DNA from: Bhargavaea cecembensis
GTDB taxonomy: Bacteria; Bacillota; Bacilli; Bacillales_A; Planococcaceae
Assembly: GCF_000826125.2 (NCBI RefSeq)
Contig: NZ_LN651373.1
Location: 1,408,678-1,472,677 of the forward strand
DNA length: 64,000 bases
Direction of reading: 5' to 3'
The stretch's first letter is position 1, and every line of letters starts with the position of its first letter. The notes beneath the pieces were generated by a model, which worked only from the letters and a program-made list of their open reading frames with translations, was not told where the DNA came from and ran no database searches. Made by a program: the position numbers and the translations under genes. Below, in pieces: positions 1 through 6,510 of the stretch.

Positions 1-346
1 CGTTGGATGCGGTCCCGCCCGGCACGCAGCCGAGGAGGACGAGGCCCGCCGCGAGTTCCGGCGGCAGCCGCAGCGCATAGGCGATCCCGAATGCGACAAG
101 CGGCATGACGGTGTACTGGGCGAGGACCCCGATGATGACCGGGACCGGCTGGGTGAAGACGACTTTGAAGTCGGCCGCCTTCAGCGTGAGCCCCATCCCG
201 AACATGACGACGCCGAGGAGGATCGTAATATAGGCGCCGAACCGGGTGAATGCGTCCGGGATGAAGTAAGCGGTCATCGCCGTGGCGATGACGAAGAAGG
301 CAAAGTATTTCCCTGCAAATGAGCTGATCGTTTCGAGCAGTTTCAT
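1..346 (-). CDS. BASS-family Na+-dependent transporter, N-terminal part
   Basis: The translated N-terminal 115 residues begin MKLLETISSFAGKYFAFF and continue through hydrophobic segments to LLGCVPGGTASN. That motif is typical of the bile acid:sodium symporter (BASS, PF01758) family, which imports organic acids or related solutes with sodium. The gene runs off the left edge of the window, so the C-terminal two thirds are missing. The ATG overlaps the stop of the upstream FAD oxidase gene (TGATG), so the two are probably translated together. This suggests a substrate linked to 2-hydroxyacid oxidation, but that is inference from context only. Confidence 0.8.
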   Translation of the reverse strand, partial: MKLLETISSFAGKYFAFFVIATAMTAYFIPDAFTRFGAYITILLGVVMFGMGLTLKAADFKVVFTQPVPVIIGVLAQYTVMPLVAFGIAYALRLPPELAAGLVLLGCVPGGTASN

Positions 347-1746
347 CAGTCGGATCCCTCCTGTTTCAAATCGATGACTTTTCCGGGGTTCATGATATTG
401 CCCGGGTCAAGCGCGCGCTTGATGGCCTGCATGGCAAGAAGGGCCGGTCCGTGTTCGCGTGCCTGGTATTTCTGTTTGCCGATCCCGACGCCGTGTTCGC
501 CGGTGCAGGTTCCGTTCCGGTCAAGCGCATACGACACGATGTCTTCGTTCAGCTCATCCGCTTTTCGGACTTCTTCTGCATCATCCATGTCAATCATGAG
601 AATGATGTGGAAGTTGCCGTCGCCGACGTGGCCGGTGATGCCGCCGATGAGCCCCAGACGGTCGACCGACTCCCGGGCGTGATGGACGGCGCCGGCCAGT
701 TCCGAAATCGGAACGCAGACGTCCGTGACCATCATCTTCCGGCCGGGATGTCCGTGGATGTACGCGTAGGCAAGGTTGTGCCGGGCTTCCCACAGCCGGT
801 TCCGGCCTTCGGTGTCGGTCTCGAAATCGATCCGTTCGCAGCCGAGCTCATCGACGATTTCCCTGCAGAAGGCGATGTCCTGCGCGAGGCCGGCTTCATT
901 GCCGTGGAATTCGAGGAAGAGGGTCGGCCGGATGTCGTAATCCGTGCCGCTGTGGCGGTTCACCTGCTCCATCGATGGTTCGTCGACGAGTTCTACCCGT
1001 GCGATCGGAATGCCCGCCTGCAAAATCGAGACGACGGCCTGGACCGCGTCATCGACAGTCGGGAAGGAGGCGCGGGCGGCCGCCGTTTCCTCGGGGATGC
1101 CGTAAACCTTGAGCGTCAGCTCGGTGAAGCAGCCGAGCGTCCCTTCGGAGCCGACGAACAGGCCGTTCAGGTGAAGTCCGGAAGCGGATTTTGCCGCGAG
1201 GCTGCCTGTATGTATGATCGATCCGTCGGCGAGCACGACTTCCAGATCCCGGACCTGGTCGCGCATCACCCCGTATTTCACGCTCGTCGTTCCGCTTGCA
1301 TTCGTTGCGGCCATGCCGCCGAGCGTGGCGTCCGCACCCGGGTCGACGGAAAAGAACAGGCCGTATTTTTTCAGTTCCTTATTGAGCCGGGTCCGGGTTA
1401 CGCCGGGCTGGACCCGGACGAGAAAATCGCTTTCCCTCACTTCAAGGATCTGGTCCATGAGCGAGAAGTCGATCGAAATGCCGCCGCTGTAGGGGATGGC
1501 ATGGCCTTCCAGGCTCGACCCGAGTCCGAACGGGATGACCGGCGTTCCATTCGAAGCGGCCAGGCGGACGATCCGGCTCACTTCTTCCGCCGTCTTCGGG
1601 AACACGACGAGATCCGGCCGGTGCTCGGCGTGGTAGGACTCGTCTTTTCCGTGAAGGGATCTCACCGTTTCATTCACGGTCGCCCGTTCTTCCCCGAGAA
1701 GGGAAACCAGTTCCTGGTGAAGCTGCGTGGTCTGTGTGGCTGTCAT
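346..1746 (-). CDS. FAD-linked oxidase, GlcD / D-lactate dehydrogenase family
   Basis: The product is about 466 residues. An FAD-binding PCMH domain lies in the N-terminal half (VIPFGLGSSLEG, then DATLGGMAATNASGT), followed by an FAD-oxidase C-terminal domain ending with HVGDGNFH and GEHGVGIGKQKY. These are hallmarks of glycolate oxidase subunit D and D-lactate or 2-hydroxyglutarate dehydrogenases, cytosolic or membrane-associated flavoenzymes that oxidise 2-hydroxyacids. A GTG exists at 1755, but AAGGAG at 1759-1764 lies only 3 nt from it and 12 nt from the ATG at 1746, so I prefer the ATG. The gene is translationally coupled to the BASS transporter. The exact substrate cannot be read from sequence. 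Confidence 0.88.
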   Translation of the reverse strand: MTATQTTQLHQELVSLLGEERATVNETVRSLHGKDESYHAEHRPDLVVFPKTAEEVSRIVRLAASNGTPVIPFGLGSSLEGHAIPYSGGISIDFSLMDQILEVRESDFLVRVQPGVTRTRLNKELKKYGLFFSVDPGADATLGGMAATNASGTTSVKYGVMRDQVRDLEVVLADGSIIHTGSLAAKSASGLHLNGLFVGSEGTLGCFTELTLKVYGIPEETAAARASFPTVDDAVQAVVSILQAGIPIARVELVDEPSMEQVNRHSGTDYDIRPTLFLEFHGNEAGLAQDIAFCREIVDELGCERIDFETDTEGRNRLWEARHNLAYAYIHGHPGRKMMVTDVCVPISELAGAVHHARESVDRLGLIGGITGHVGDGNFHIILMIDMDDAEEVRKADELNEDIVSYALDRNGTCTGEHGVGIGKQKYQAREHGPALLAMQAIKRALDPGNIMNPGKVIDLKQEGSD

Positions 1747-1976
1747 GATGTTCACTCACTCCTTCGCCCGAAAATCCGGGCATATTTGCGAATACAGAAA
1801 TTATACGCTCTTTGCGAGTAATTGCAATTCAATTTCATCAATTCAAAACAAACGAAAAAATCGGTTTTCCCGAAATATCACCGGTTCCATGCGTGTCGGA
1901 CGCGAAATTGGGTATCTTACATAGCAAAGGGATTATTTATACCGACAAACAGATTCGGCAGAAGGAGTGGAGTGAA

Positions 1977-2492
1977 TTGAAGAAATACTTGGTGAGCCTG
2001 TCCGCCCTCACGCTGGCTCTCGGACTCTCGGCGTGCGGTAAAACGGCTGATGAAGATCCGTCGTTCACGGAGAACGGGCACGAAGAAAACGATATGGGCG
2101 TGCCGGCCGATACAGATGACGAGCAGAAAAAAGATGAAGGACAAAGCGGGGAAGACAAAAAATCAGACCCGGACGTCAAACTCGAGGTGAATCAGGAAGC
2201 CGCCGATAAAGTGAAGACCGTTGAGGGCGTGGAAGACGCATCGGTGATGGTCGCCGGAGATGATGCTTACGTGACCGTTCAATTGATGGAAGGAACGGAA
2301 GAAGATACGGTGTTCCAATCGGAAATCGAAGATGCCGCCAAGTCGGTCATTCCTGAAGCGAAAGTCCACCTCTCGACAGACCCGGAGACGGCCGAACAGG
2401 TGAAAGGCTATTCGGACCGTGTCGGCAACAATGATGACGCCGTGTACGACGAATTTATGGAAAAAGCCGGGGATCTGTTCCCGGGTTCATAA
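1977..2492 (+). CDS. YhcN/YlaJ-type sporulation lipoprotein (copy 1)
   Basis: The frame is open from 1812, but the natural start is the TTG at 1977, 8-10 nt after AAGGAG. It gives a 171-residue protein with a lipoprotein signal peptide and lipobox LSAC (lipidated Cys20). An acidic, low-complexity linker rich in D, E and K follows, then a YhcN/YlaJ domain containing DKVKTVEGVEDASV. Members of this family are found in spores or the forespore membrane in Bacillus; their biochemical role is unclear. A paralogue follows directly downstream with nearly the same core motif, so this is a local duplication. An intrinsic terminator separates the two, so each probably has its own promoter. Confidence 0.85.
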   Translation: MKKYLVSLSALTLALGLSACGKTADEDPSFTENGHEENDMGVPADTDDEQKKDEGQSGEDKKSDPDVKLEVNQEAADKVKTVEGVEDASVMVAGDDAYVTVQLMEGTEEDTVFQSEIEDAAKSVIPEAKVHLSTDPETAEQVKGYSDRVGNNDDAVYDEFMEKAGDLFPGS

Positions 2493-2505
2493 GGTGAGAC
2501 AGCAG

Positions 2506-2534
2506 CGGCCGGGATTCCCGGCCGTTTTCATTTT
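2506..2534 (+). terminator. Intrinsic terminator after lipoprotein 1
   Basis: Stem CGGCCGGG / CCCGGCCG with a 3-nt loop is followed by TTTTCATTTT. Confidence 0.8.
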
Positions 2535-2543
2535 GCCCGGCCG

Positions 2544-2573
2544 TACATAATCCGGGCGTCCGGTGACAATCTA
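2544..2573 (+). promoter_or_regulatory. Possible sigma-G-type promoter for lipoprotein 2
   Basis: TACATA (2544-2549) and CAATCTA (2567-2573) are separated by 17 bp. They resemble the forespore sigma-G -35 and -10 elements, and the location fits the expected forespore expression of a YhcN/YlaJ gene. The match is imperfect, so this is a suggestion only. Confidence 0.35.
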
Positions 2574-2598
2574 AGAGATAGAGGAAAGGAGGGAAATG

Positions 2599-3165
2599 AT
2601 GAAAAAGATCCTGATGAGCCTGTCCGCACTGTTCCTGGCTCTCGCCCTGGGTGCCTGCGGCGGCAATGATGATAACAACGCCGACAACGGCAATACCGGC
2701 AATACCGGAAACACGACCGACAATGCCGGCACCGGAGATGACAACCACTCCATGACGGACGAAGGCGGCACCAACGGCGGAACCGGCGATAACGGAAACA
2801 CCGGAGATCAGGCGGCGGGCGACGGGAACGGCGACAACGATCTGCGGCGGGACGAAGACGTGGCGGACAAAGTGAAGACCGTTGAAGGCGTGGAGGACGC
2901 GACCGTTCTGATGACGGACCAAAACGCATACGTCGGTGTGAACCTGAAAGAGGGCACCGAAGAGACGGAAGACCTGCAGACCCAGATCAAAGACCAGGTG
3001 AAGAAGATCAAGCCCGAAATCGGTGAGGTATACGTATCGGCCAACCCGGACTTCGCCAAGCAGATGTCTGATTACGGGACCCGGATTGATGAAGGAGAAC
3101 CGGTCGAAGGATTCTTCGATGAGTTTTCGGATGTCGTAAGGCGAATGTTCCCGGATGCACAGTAA
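2599..3165 (+). CDS. YhcN/YlaJ-type sporulation lipoprotein (copy 2)
   Basis: Lipoprotein of about 188 residues with lipobox LGAC (Cys20). A linker of tandem Asn/Gly/Thr/Asp runs (NTGNTGNT and similar) covers roughly residues 25-75. The YhcN/YlaJ domain follows and shares DKVKTVEGVEDATV with the paralogue just upstream. Two adjacent ATGs exist (2596 and 2599); AAAGGAGGG ends at 2593, so the second gives the better spacing. The Asn/Gly-rich linker differs from the acidic linker of copy 1, so the domain is conserved while the tether has diverged. Role inferred from family: forespore or spore membrane lipoprotein. Confidence 0.85.
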   Translation: MKKILMSLSALFLALALGACGGNDDNNADNGNTGNTGNTTDNAGTGDDNHSMTDEGGTNGGTGDNGNTGDQAAGDGNGDNDLRRDEDVADKVKTVEGVEDATVLMTDQNAYVGVNLKEGTEETEDLQTQIKDQVKKIKPEIGEVYVSANPDFAKQMSDYGTRIDEGEPVEGFFDEFSDVVRRMFPDAQ

Positions 3166-3171
3166 ATCAAA

Positions 3172-3209
3172 ACGGACCGGAGAGACAGTCAGTCTCCGGT
3201 CCGTTTTTT
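3172..3209 (+). terminator. Intrinsic terminator after lipoprotein 2
   Basis: Perfect 12-bp stem ACGGACCGGAGA / TCTCCGGTCCGT with a 9-nt loop and six T residues. Confidence 0.92.
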
Positions 3210-3283
3210 GTAAAAACGCAGAATTATACCACATTGGCGGTCTGTTTGTGAACAATCCGTGAACTTTATGAATGGTGCTTCAC

Positions 3284-3317
3284 TTCGACAAAAAGCGCAA
3301 AACTGAAGGTGTATGAT
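3284..3317 (+). promoter_or_regulatory. Spo0A box and -10 element upstream of the Spo0E-type gene
   Basis: TTCGACAA at 3284-3291 is the exact reverse complement of the Spo0A box TTGTCGAA. A -10-like TATGAT lies at 3312-3317, 21 bp downstream of TCGACA. Spo0A-activated sigma-A promoters such as spoIIG are known to have unusually long -35/-10 spacing with a 0A box near -35. The arrangement here is similar, but activity and sign of regulation are inferred. Confidence 0.5.
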
Positions 3318-3372
3318 AGACAAGCTGTCCTGAAAACAGCGCAATTCCATCATGGATAGGAGAATATTAATA

Positions 3373-3528
3373 ATGTGCGTGTCGAAAACGGTTTTAAGGA
3401 ATCGCATTCGGTTCGTTAGGAGGAAAATGTATCGCAAAGCCCATGTTCTCGGTATGACTCATCCGGAGACCGTCGCCTGCAGCCAGGCGCTGGACGGATT
3501 GCTGAACCGCTATCAGGACATTGCTTGA
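3373..3528 (+). CDS. Spo0E-family aspartyl-phosphate phosphatase, 51 residues
   Basis: The product is 51 residues with the Spo0E pattern: an amphipathic first helix (VLRNRIRFVRRKMYRKA), a turn GMTHPET, and a second helix with the signature SQALDGLLNRYQD (S-x-x-L-D). Spo0E-type proteins dephosphorylate Spo0A~P and so delay sporulation. GGAG at 3359-3362 lies 10 nt upstream of the ATG. An internal ATG at 3427 has AGGAGG only 3 nt upstream and would remove the first helix, so the upstream start is preferred. Two Spo0A boxes flank the start, suggesting a feedback loop. The gene is short enough to be missed by length-filtered gene calling. Confidence 0.82.
   Translation: MCVSKTVLRNRIRFVRRKMYRKAHVLGMTHPETVACSQALDGLLNRYQDIA
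3380..3386 (+). promoter_or_regulatory. Second Spo0A box, inside the first codons of the Spo0E-type gene
   Basis: TGTCGAA is a perfect 7-nt 0A box in forward orientation, covering codons 3-5 of the gene and about 95 bp from the first box. Confidence 0.4.
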
Positions 3529-3550
3529 GCCGCTAATCCCCGACTCCAAC

Positions 3551-3591
3551 AAATAAAACAGGCGCCGTCCCGGTAAGGGGCGGCGCCTGCT
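3551..3591 (-). terminator. Intrinsic terminator of tRNA-Arg (minus strand)
   Basis: A GC-rich stem with arms AGGCGCCG / CGGCGCCT closes a loop of about 13 nt. Read on the minus strand it is followed by TGTTTTATTTG. It sits immediately 3' of the minus-strand tRNA gene, so it probably ends that transcript; it may also limit the Spo0E-type mRNA. Confidence 0.65.
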
Positions 3592-3600
3592 TCGAGTTAG

Positions 3601-3674
3601 CGTCCAGGGGGCGATTCGAACGCCCGACCTACAGCTTAGGAGGCTGTTGCTCTATCCAGCTGAGCTACCAGGAC
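3601..3674 (-). tRNA. tRNA-Arg (anticodon CCT)
   Basis: A complete cloverleaf can be drawn on the minus strand: acceptor GTCCTGG / CCTGGAC with discriminator G, anticodon stem ACAGC / GCTGT enclosing CTCCTAA, and T-arm GGGCG TTCGAAT CGCCC. The anticodon CCT reads AGG. The acceptor stem has one U5-U68 mismatch. CCA is not encoded. Confidence 0.95.
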
Positions 3675-3829
3675 ATGATTTGCGACAGTCTCTATTATAC
3701 ACGTTTTTGCCATGATGCAAAAGGGGGAGAGCGGATTTTTGTACCGGAGGAAGGAAACGGAGAGATTTCTTGCTGCCCGTCCGGACGGAAAGAGCAAAAA
3801 ACATTTGCTTTTCCGTGTCGATTTTTGCA

Positions 3830-3859
3830 TTTACAGGAGAGAAAGTTTTGATTTATTAT
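3830..3859 (+). promoter_or_regulatory. Sigma-A promoter for the NhaC gene
   Basis: TTTACA (3830-3835), 18-bp spacer, TATTAT (3854-3859). Start of transcription is expected near 3866. Confidence 0.6.
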
Positions 3860-3860
3860 T

Positions 3861-3875
3861 TTGTTAACGCTTTCG
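3861..3875 (+). promoter_or_regulatory. Possible catabolite-responsive element (cre) at the nhaC start site
   Basis: TTGTTAACGCTTTCG matches the 15-nt cre consensus at all but two positions. It lies just downstream of the -10 element, where CcpA binding would block transcription. Two mismatches make this tentative. Confidence 0.35.
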
Positions 3876-3898
3876 TAGAAAAGGAGTGGAGCGCATAG

Positions 3899-5377
3899 AT
3901 GCAGTCATTTGAAGATCAGCAACCAGAAGAAATTCGAGAACGGAAAATCGGCTTTTTCTGGGCCATTCTTCCGCTCGCCATCATGATCATCGTCATGCTG
4001 TTCACGGTCGTCAAGCTGAAGGAGGGGCCGCACGTTCCGCTCATCGTCGGGACCGTCCTCGCGTCCCTCGTTGCGTATAAATCCGGATTCACCTGGAAAG
4101 AGATCGAGGAAATGATGTACAAGGGAATCCGGCTGGCGATGCCGGCGATCGTCATCATTATGCTCGTCGGACTCGTCATCGGGTCCTGGATGGGCGGCGG
4201 AATCGTCGCCTCGATGATCTATTTCGGCCTCAAGATCCTGAATCCGGCCTACTTCCTCGTCGCCATCTGTGTGATCTGCGCCATCGTTTCACTCGCGATC
4301 GGCAGCTCCTGGTCGACGATGGGAACGATCGGAGTGGCCGGCATGGGGATCGGCCTGTCGATGGGCCTTTCCCCGGGGATGATAGCGGGCGCCGTCATTT
4401 CCGGAGCCTATTTCGGCGATAAGCTTTCGCCGCTGTCCGACACGACGAACCTGGCGGCGGGACTGACCGGCACGGAACTGTTCGACCATATCAAGCATAT
4501 GCTCTGGACAACCATCCCGGCGCTCATCCTGTCACTTGGCGCGTTCGCTTTTCTCGGCATGAAGCACGCCGGGGGTGCGGTAGATGCGTCAGAAATCGCC
4601 CGGACGTCGGAAGTCATGGGAGACAGCTTCCTCATCTCCCCGTGGCTGCTTCTCGTTCCGGTGCTGGTCATCGTGCTCGTTGCGATGAAAGTGCCGGCGG
4701 TGCCTGCATTGATCGTCGGCATCCTGCTCGGCTTCGCAAGCCAGGTGTTCATCCAGGGAGACTCGATTGCCCATGCGCTGAATGCGCTCCAGGAAGGTTA
4801 CAAGATCAACACCGGCAACACTCTCGTGGATGAACTGTTCAACCGCGGAGGGCTCGATTCGATGATGTACACAGTGAGTATGACCATCGTCGCGATGACG
4901 TTCGGCGGGATCCTCGAATTTTCCGGCATGCTGAAGTCGATCATGGACCAGCTGCTGAAAGTCGTGAAAAACTCGGCATCGCTCATCGCGGCGACAATCG
5001 GCTCGGCATTCCTCACGAACGCCTCCTGCTCCGAGCAATACATCTCGATCGTCGTTCCGTCCCGGATGTTCGCCAAAACTTATCAGAAGATGGGCCTGGC
5101 CTCGAAAAACCTGTCGCGTGCCCTGGAGGACGGCGGGACCCTGACATCGGTCTTCATCCCGTGGAACACGTGCGGGGTCTTCATTTTCGGAACGCTCGGC
5201 GTCGGGGTCGCGGAATACGCCCCGTTCGCCATCCTGAACTTCCTTTGCCCGGTCATCTCGATCGTCTATGCCATCACCGGCTTCACGATCGAAAAGCTCG
5301 ATAACTCGGGCACCGGCGGAGGGACGGCGGTCGAAGATCGTGAACCAGAACAAAAGCTGCAACCTGTAACGGAATAA
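3899..5377 (+). CDS. nhaC: Na+/H+ antiporter, NhaC family
   Basis: The 492-residue integral membrane protein has about a dozen hydrophobic segments. The family motif region IGSSWSTMGTIGVAGMGIG precedes GAYFGDKLSPLSDTTNLAAG, which carries the conserved acidic and polar residues of the NhaC ion path. A later NASCSEQYISIVVPSRMF block is also typical. Such proteins exchange cytoplasmic Na+ for protons, sometimes coupled to malate/lactate exchange (MleN type). The start has AAAAGGAG about 12 nt upstream. The gene is monocistronic, with its own promoter and a terminator directly after the stop. Substrate choice between simple Na+/H+ and organic acid exchange cannot be settled by sequence alone. Confidence 0.9.
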   Translation: MQSFEDQQPEEIRERKIGFFWAILPLAIMIIVMLFTVVKLKEGPHVPLIVGTVLASLVAYKSGFTWKEIEEMMYKGIRLAMPAIVIIMLVGLVIGSWMGGGIVASMIYFGLKILNPAYFLVAICVICAIVSLAIGSSWSTMGTIGVAGMGIGLSMGLSPGMIAGAVISGAYFGDKLSPLSDTTNLAAGLTGTELFDHIKHMLWTTIPALILSLGAFAFLGMKHAGGAVDASEIARTSEVMGDSFLISPWLLLVPVLVIVLVAMKVPAVPALIVGILLGFASQVFIQGDSIAHALNALQEGYKINTGNTLVDELFNRGGLDSMMYTVSMTIVAMTFGGILEFSGMLKSIMDQLLKVVKNSASLIAATIGSAFLTNASCSEQYISIVVPSRMFAKTYQKMGLASKNLSRALEDGGTLTSVFIPWNTCGVFIFGTLGVGVAEYAPFAILNFLCPVISIVYAITGFTIEKLDNSGTGGGTAVEDREPEQKLQPVTE

Positions 5378-5380
5378 ATA

Positions 5381-5414
5381 AAAAGCCGCGCTGGCTCAGC
5401 AGCGCGGCTTTTCA
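5381..5414. terminator. Bidirectional terminator between nhaC and the DUF421 gene
   Basis: AAAAGCCGCGCT / AGCGCGGCTTTT with a short loop; A and T tracts on both sides allow use by both converging genes. Confidence 0.9.
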
Positions 5415-6113
5415 TTCGGTCTTCTTTTGCACGGAAAGCGTCCCGTCCTGTCCGTATTCGGCAAACAGGACGTCGGCGGCGGAAGAAATCCCTTGCTGCT
5501 TGAGCTCACTGAAGAGCCAGTCTTCGCCGAGGCCGAGCTCCTGCAACTCATGCTGCATGACCGTTCCGTCCACGACGAGGAGCGTCGGAAGGTTCCTGAC
5601 CGGAGCGGCCTGCTGATCCAAGTCAGTTTTGGTCGCCGGCTGCTTGCCGTATTTCAACATGACGCTCAGCTGTCCGTTCGGCTCCAGGATGGCGTAATCC
5701 ACATCGGCGATCGAGAACGCATTCGCTTTCCGGAGCATCATCACGAGATCGTCCAAGTTCATCCTCAGGTCACCGAGGACTTTCCTCTGGACGAATCCTT
5801 TTCGGATGAGGATCGACGGTTCGCCGTTGAACAGGACTCTCGCCTTGCTCGAGCGCAGGCTGATAAGACCGAGAAGGATGGTCAGCACGACCCAGACGGC
5901 CAGCGCAAGGAGCGCATATCCGGCTTTTGGCCAAGATTCAACTGCCGCATTCGCGGACAGGGTCCCGATTGAAACACCGGCCACGTAGTTGAAGTAGGTC
6001 AGCTGGCTCATCTGCTTTTTGCCGAGGATGCGTGTCAATAACAGTAAGAAGAAAAAAGCGAATATCGCCTGAAGAAATGTCGCAAAATAAGAAGAGTCAC
6101 CCAAACCGATCAT
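5412..6113 (-). CDS. DUF421 (YetF/YcaP-type) membrane protein
   Basis: The 233-residue protein has two to three N-terminal membrane helices (AIFAFFFLLLLTRILGKKQ, then YALLALAVWVVLTILLGL) and a cytoplasmic DUF421 domain containing ARVLFNGEPSILIRKG and DLVMMLRKANAFSIADVDYA, as in Bacillus YetF. Function of the family is poorly defined; Bacillus members are found in spore or cell membranes. The open frame extends to 6182, but those codons lie in the tRNA-Ser terminator, so the start must be internal. Candidates are ATG 6113 (GGGGAG immediately upstream, too close) and TTG 6104, which has GGGGAG at an 8-nt spacing. Confidence 0.8.
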   Translation of the reverse strand: MIGLGDSSYFATFLQAIFAFFFLLLLTRILGKKQMSQLTYFNYVAGVSIGTLSANAAVESWPKAGYALLALAVWVVLTILLGLISLRSSKARVLFNGEPSILIRKGFVQRKVLGDLRMNLDDLVMMLRKANAFSIADVDYAILEPNGQLSVMLKYGKQPATKTDLDQQAAPVRNLPTLLVVDGTVMQHELQELGLGEDWLFSELKQQGISSAADVLFAEYGQDGTLSVQKKTE

Positions 6114-6171
6114 CTCCCCGAAAAGTATTGGTCCGATTAGGGTGAGACGGCCGGGCGAATTTATGCAAAAT

Positions 6172-6201
6172 AAAAAAGACACCGGTAATAAAACCGGTGC
6201 C
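6172..6201 (-). terminator. Intrinsic terminator of tRNA-Ser (minus strand)
   Basis: On the minus strand GGCACCGG and CCGGTGTC form a stem with an 8-nt loop, followed by TTTTTTATTTTG. Confidence 0.85.
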
Positions 6202-6207
6202 CGTTAG

Positions 6208-6295
6208 CGGAGATGAGAGGATTTGAACCCCCGCGGCGCGTGAACGCCCTAACTGATTTCGAGTCAGTCCCCTTCAGCCTCTTGGGTACATCTCC
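6208..6295 (-). tRNA. tRNA-Ser (anticodon CGA)
   Basis: The minus-strand cloverleaf has acceptor GGAGATG / CATCTCC with discriminator G, anticodon arm ACTGA CTCGAAA TCAGT and a long variable arm as expected for class II tRNAs. The anticodon CGA reads UCG. CCA is not encoded. A terminator follows. Confidence 0.96.
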
Positions 6296-6378
6296 ATGTT
6301 GACAAGAGAAATTATAACACGGCCGGGGAAAGGTGCGCAACCCTCTTTTTATGATTTTTTGATCGGGGAAGTGGAAGG

Positions 6379-6481
6379 GCGGGTGTTCACTTCGCGGGCG
6401 GGAGTGTCAACTTCGCTGGTTGGAGTGATAACCTCGGCAGCGCGGGTGTTGAATTTTTAAGGGTGAGTGTCATCTTCGTGA
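6379..6481 (+). repeat. Degenerate ~21-bp array A (consensus GGGAGTGTCAACTTCG)
   Basis: Five units of 19, 21, 23, 20 and 20 bp share a core like GGGTGTTCACTTCG or GGAGTGTCAACTTCG. They fill the gap upstream of the M28 peptidase gene and stop just before its ribosome binding site. The sequence is non-coding by unit lengths. Weakest of the arrays in the window. Confidence 0.55.
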
Positions 6482-6510
6482 ATGATCTGCGATCAAAGGA
6501 GGTCCGCGCC

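Noticed and set aside
451..1821. A 456-codon plus-strand open frame
   Set aside because: Antisense to the FAD-linked oxidase, which has clear family motifs; the plus product is low in hydrophobic structure and unrecognisable.
1812..1976. 55-residue extension of the first spore lipoprotein
   Set aside because: It would bury the signal peptide and lipobox, which must be N-terminal; TTG 1977 has a proper ribosome site.
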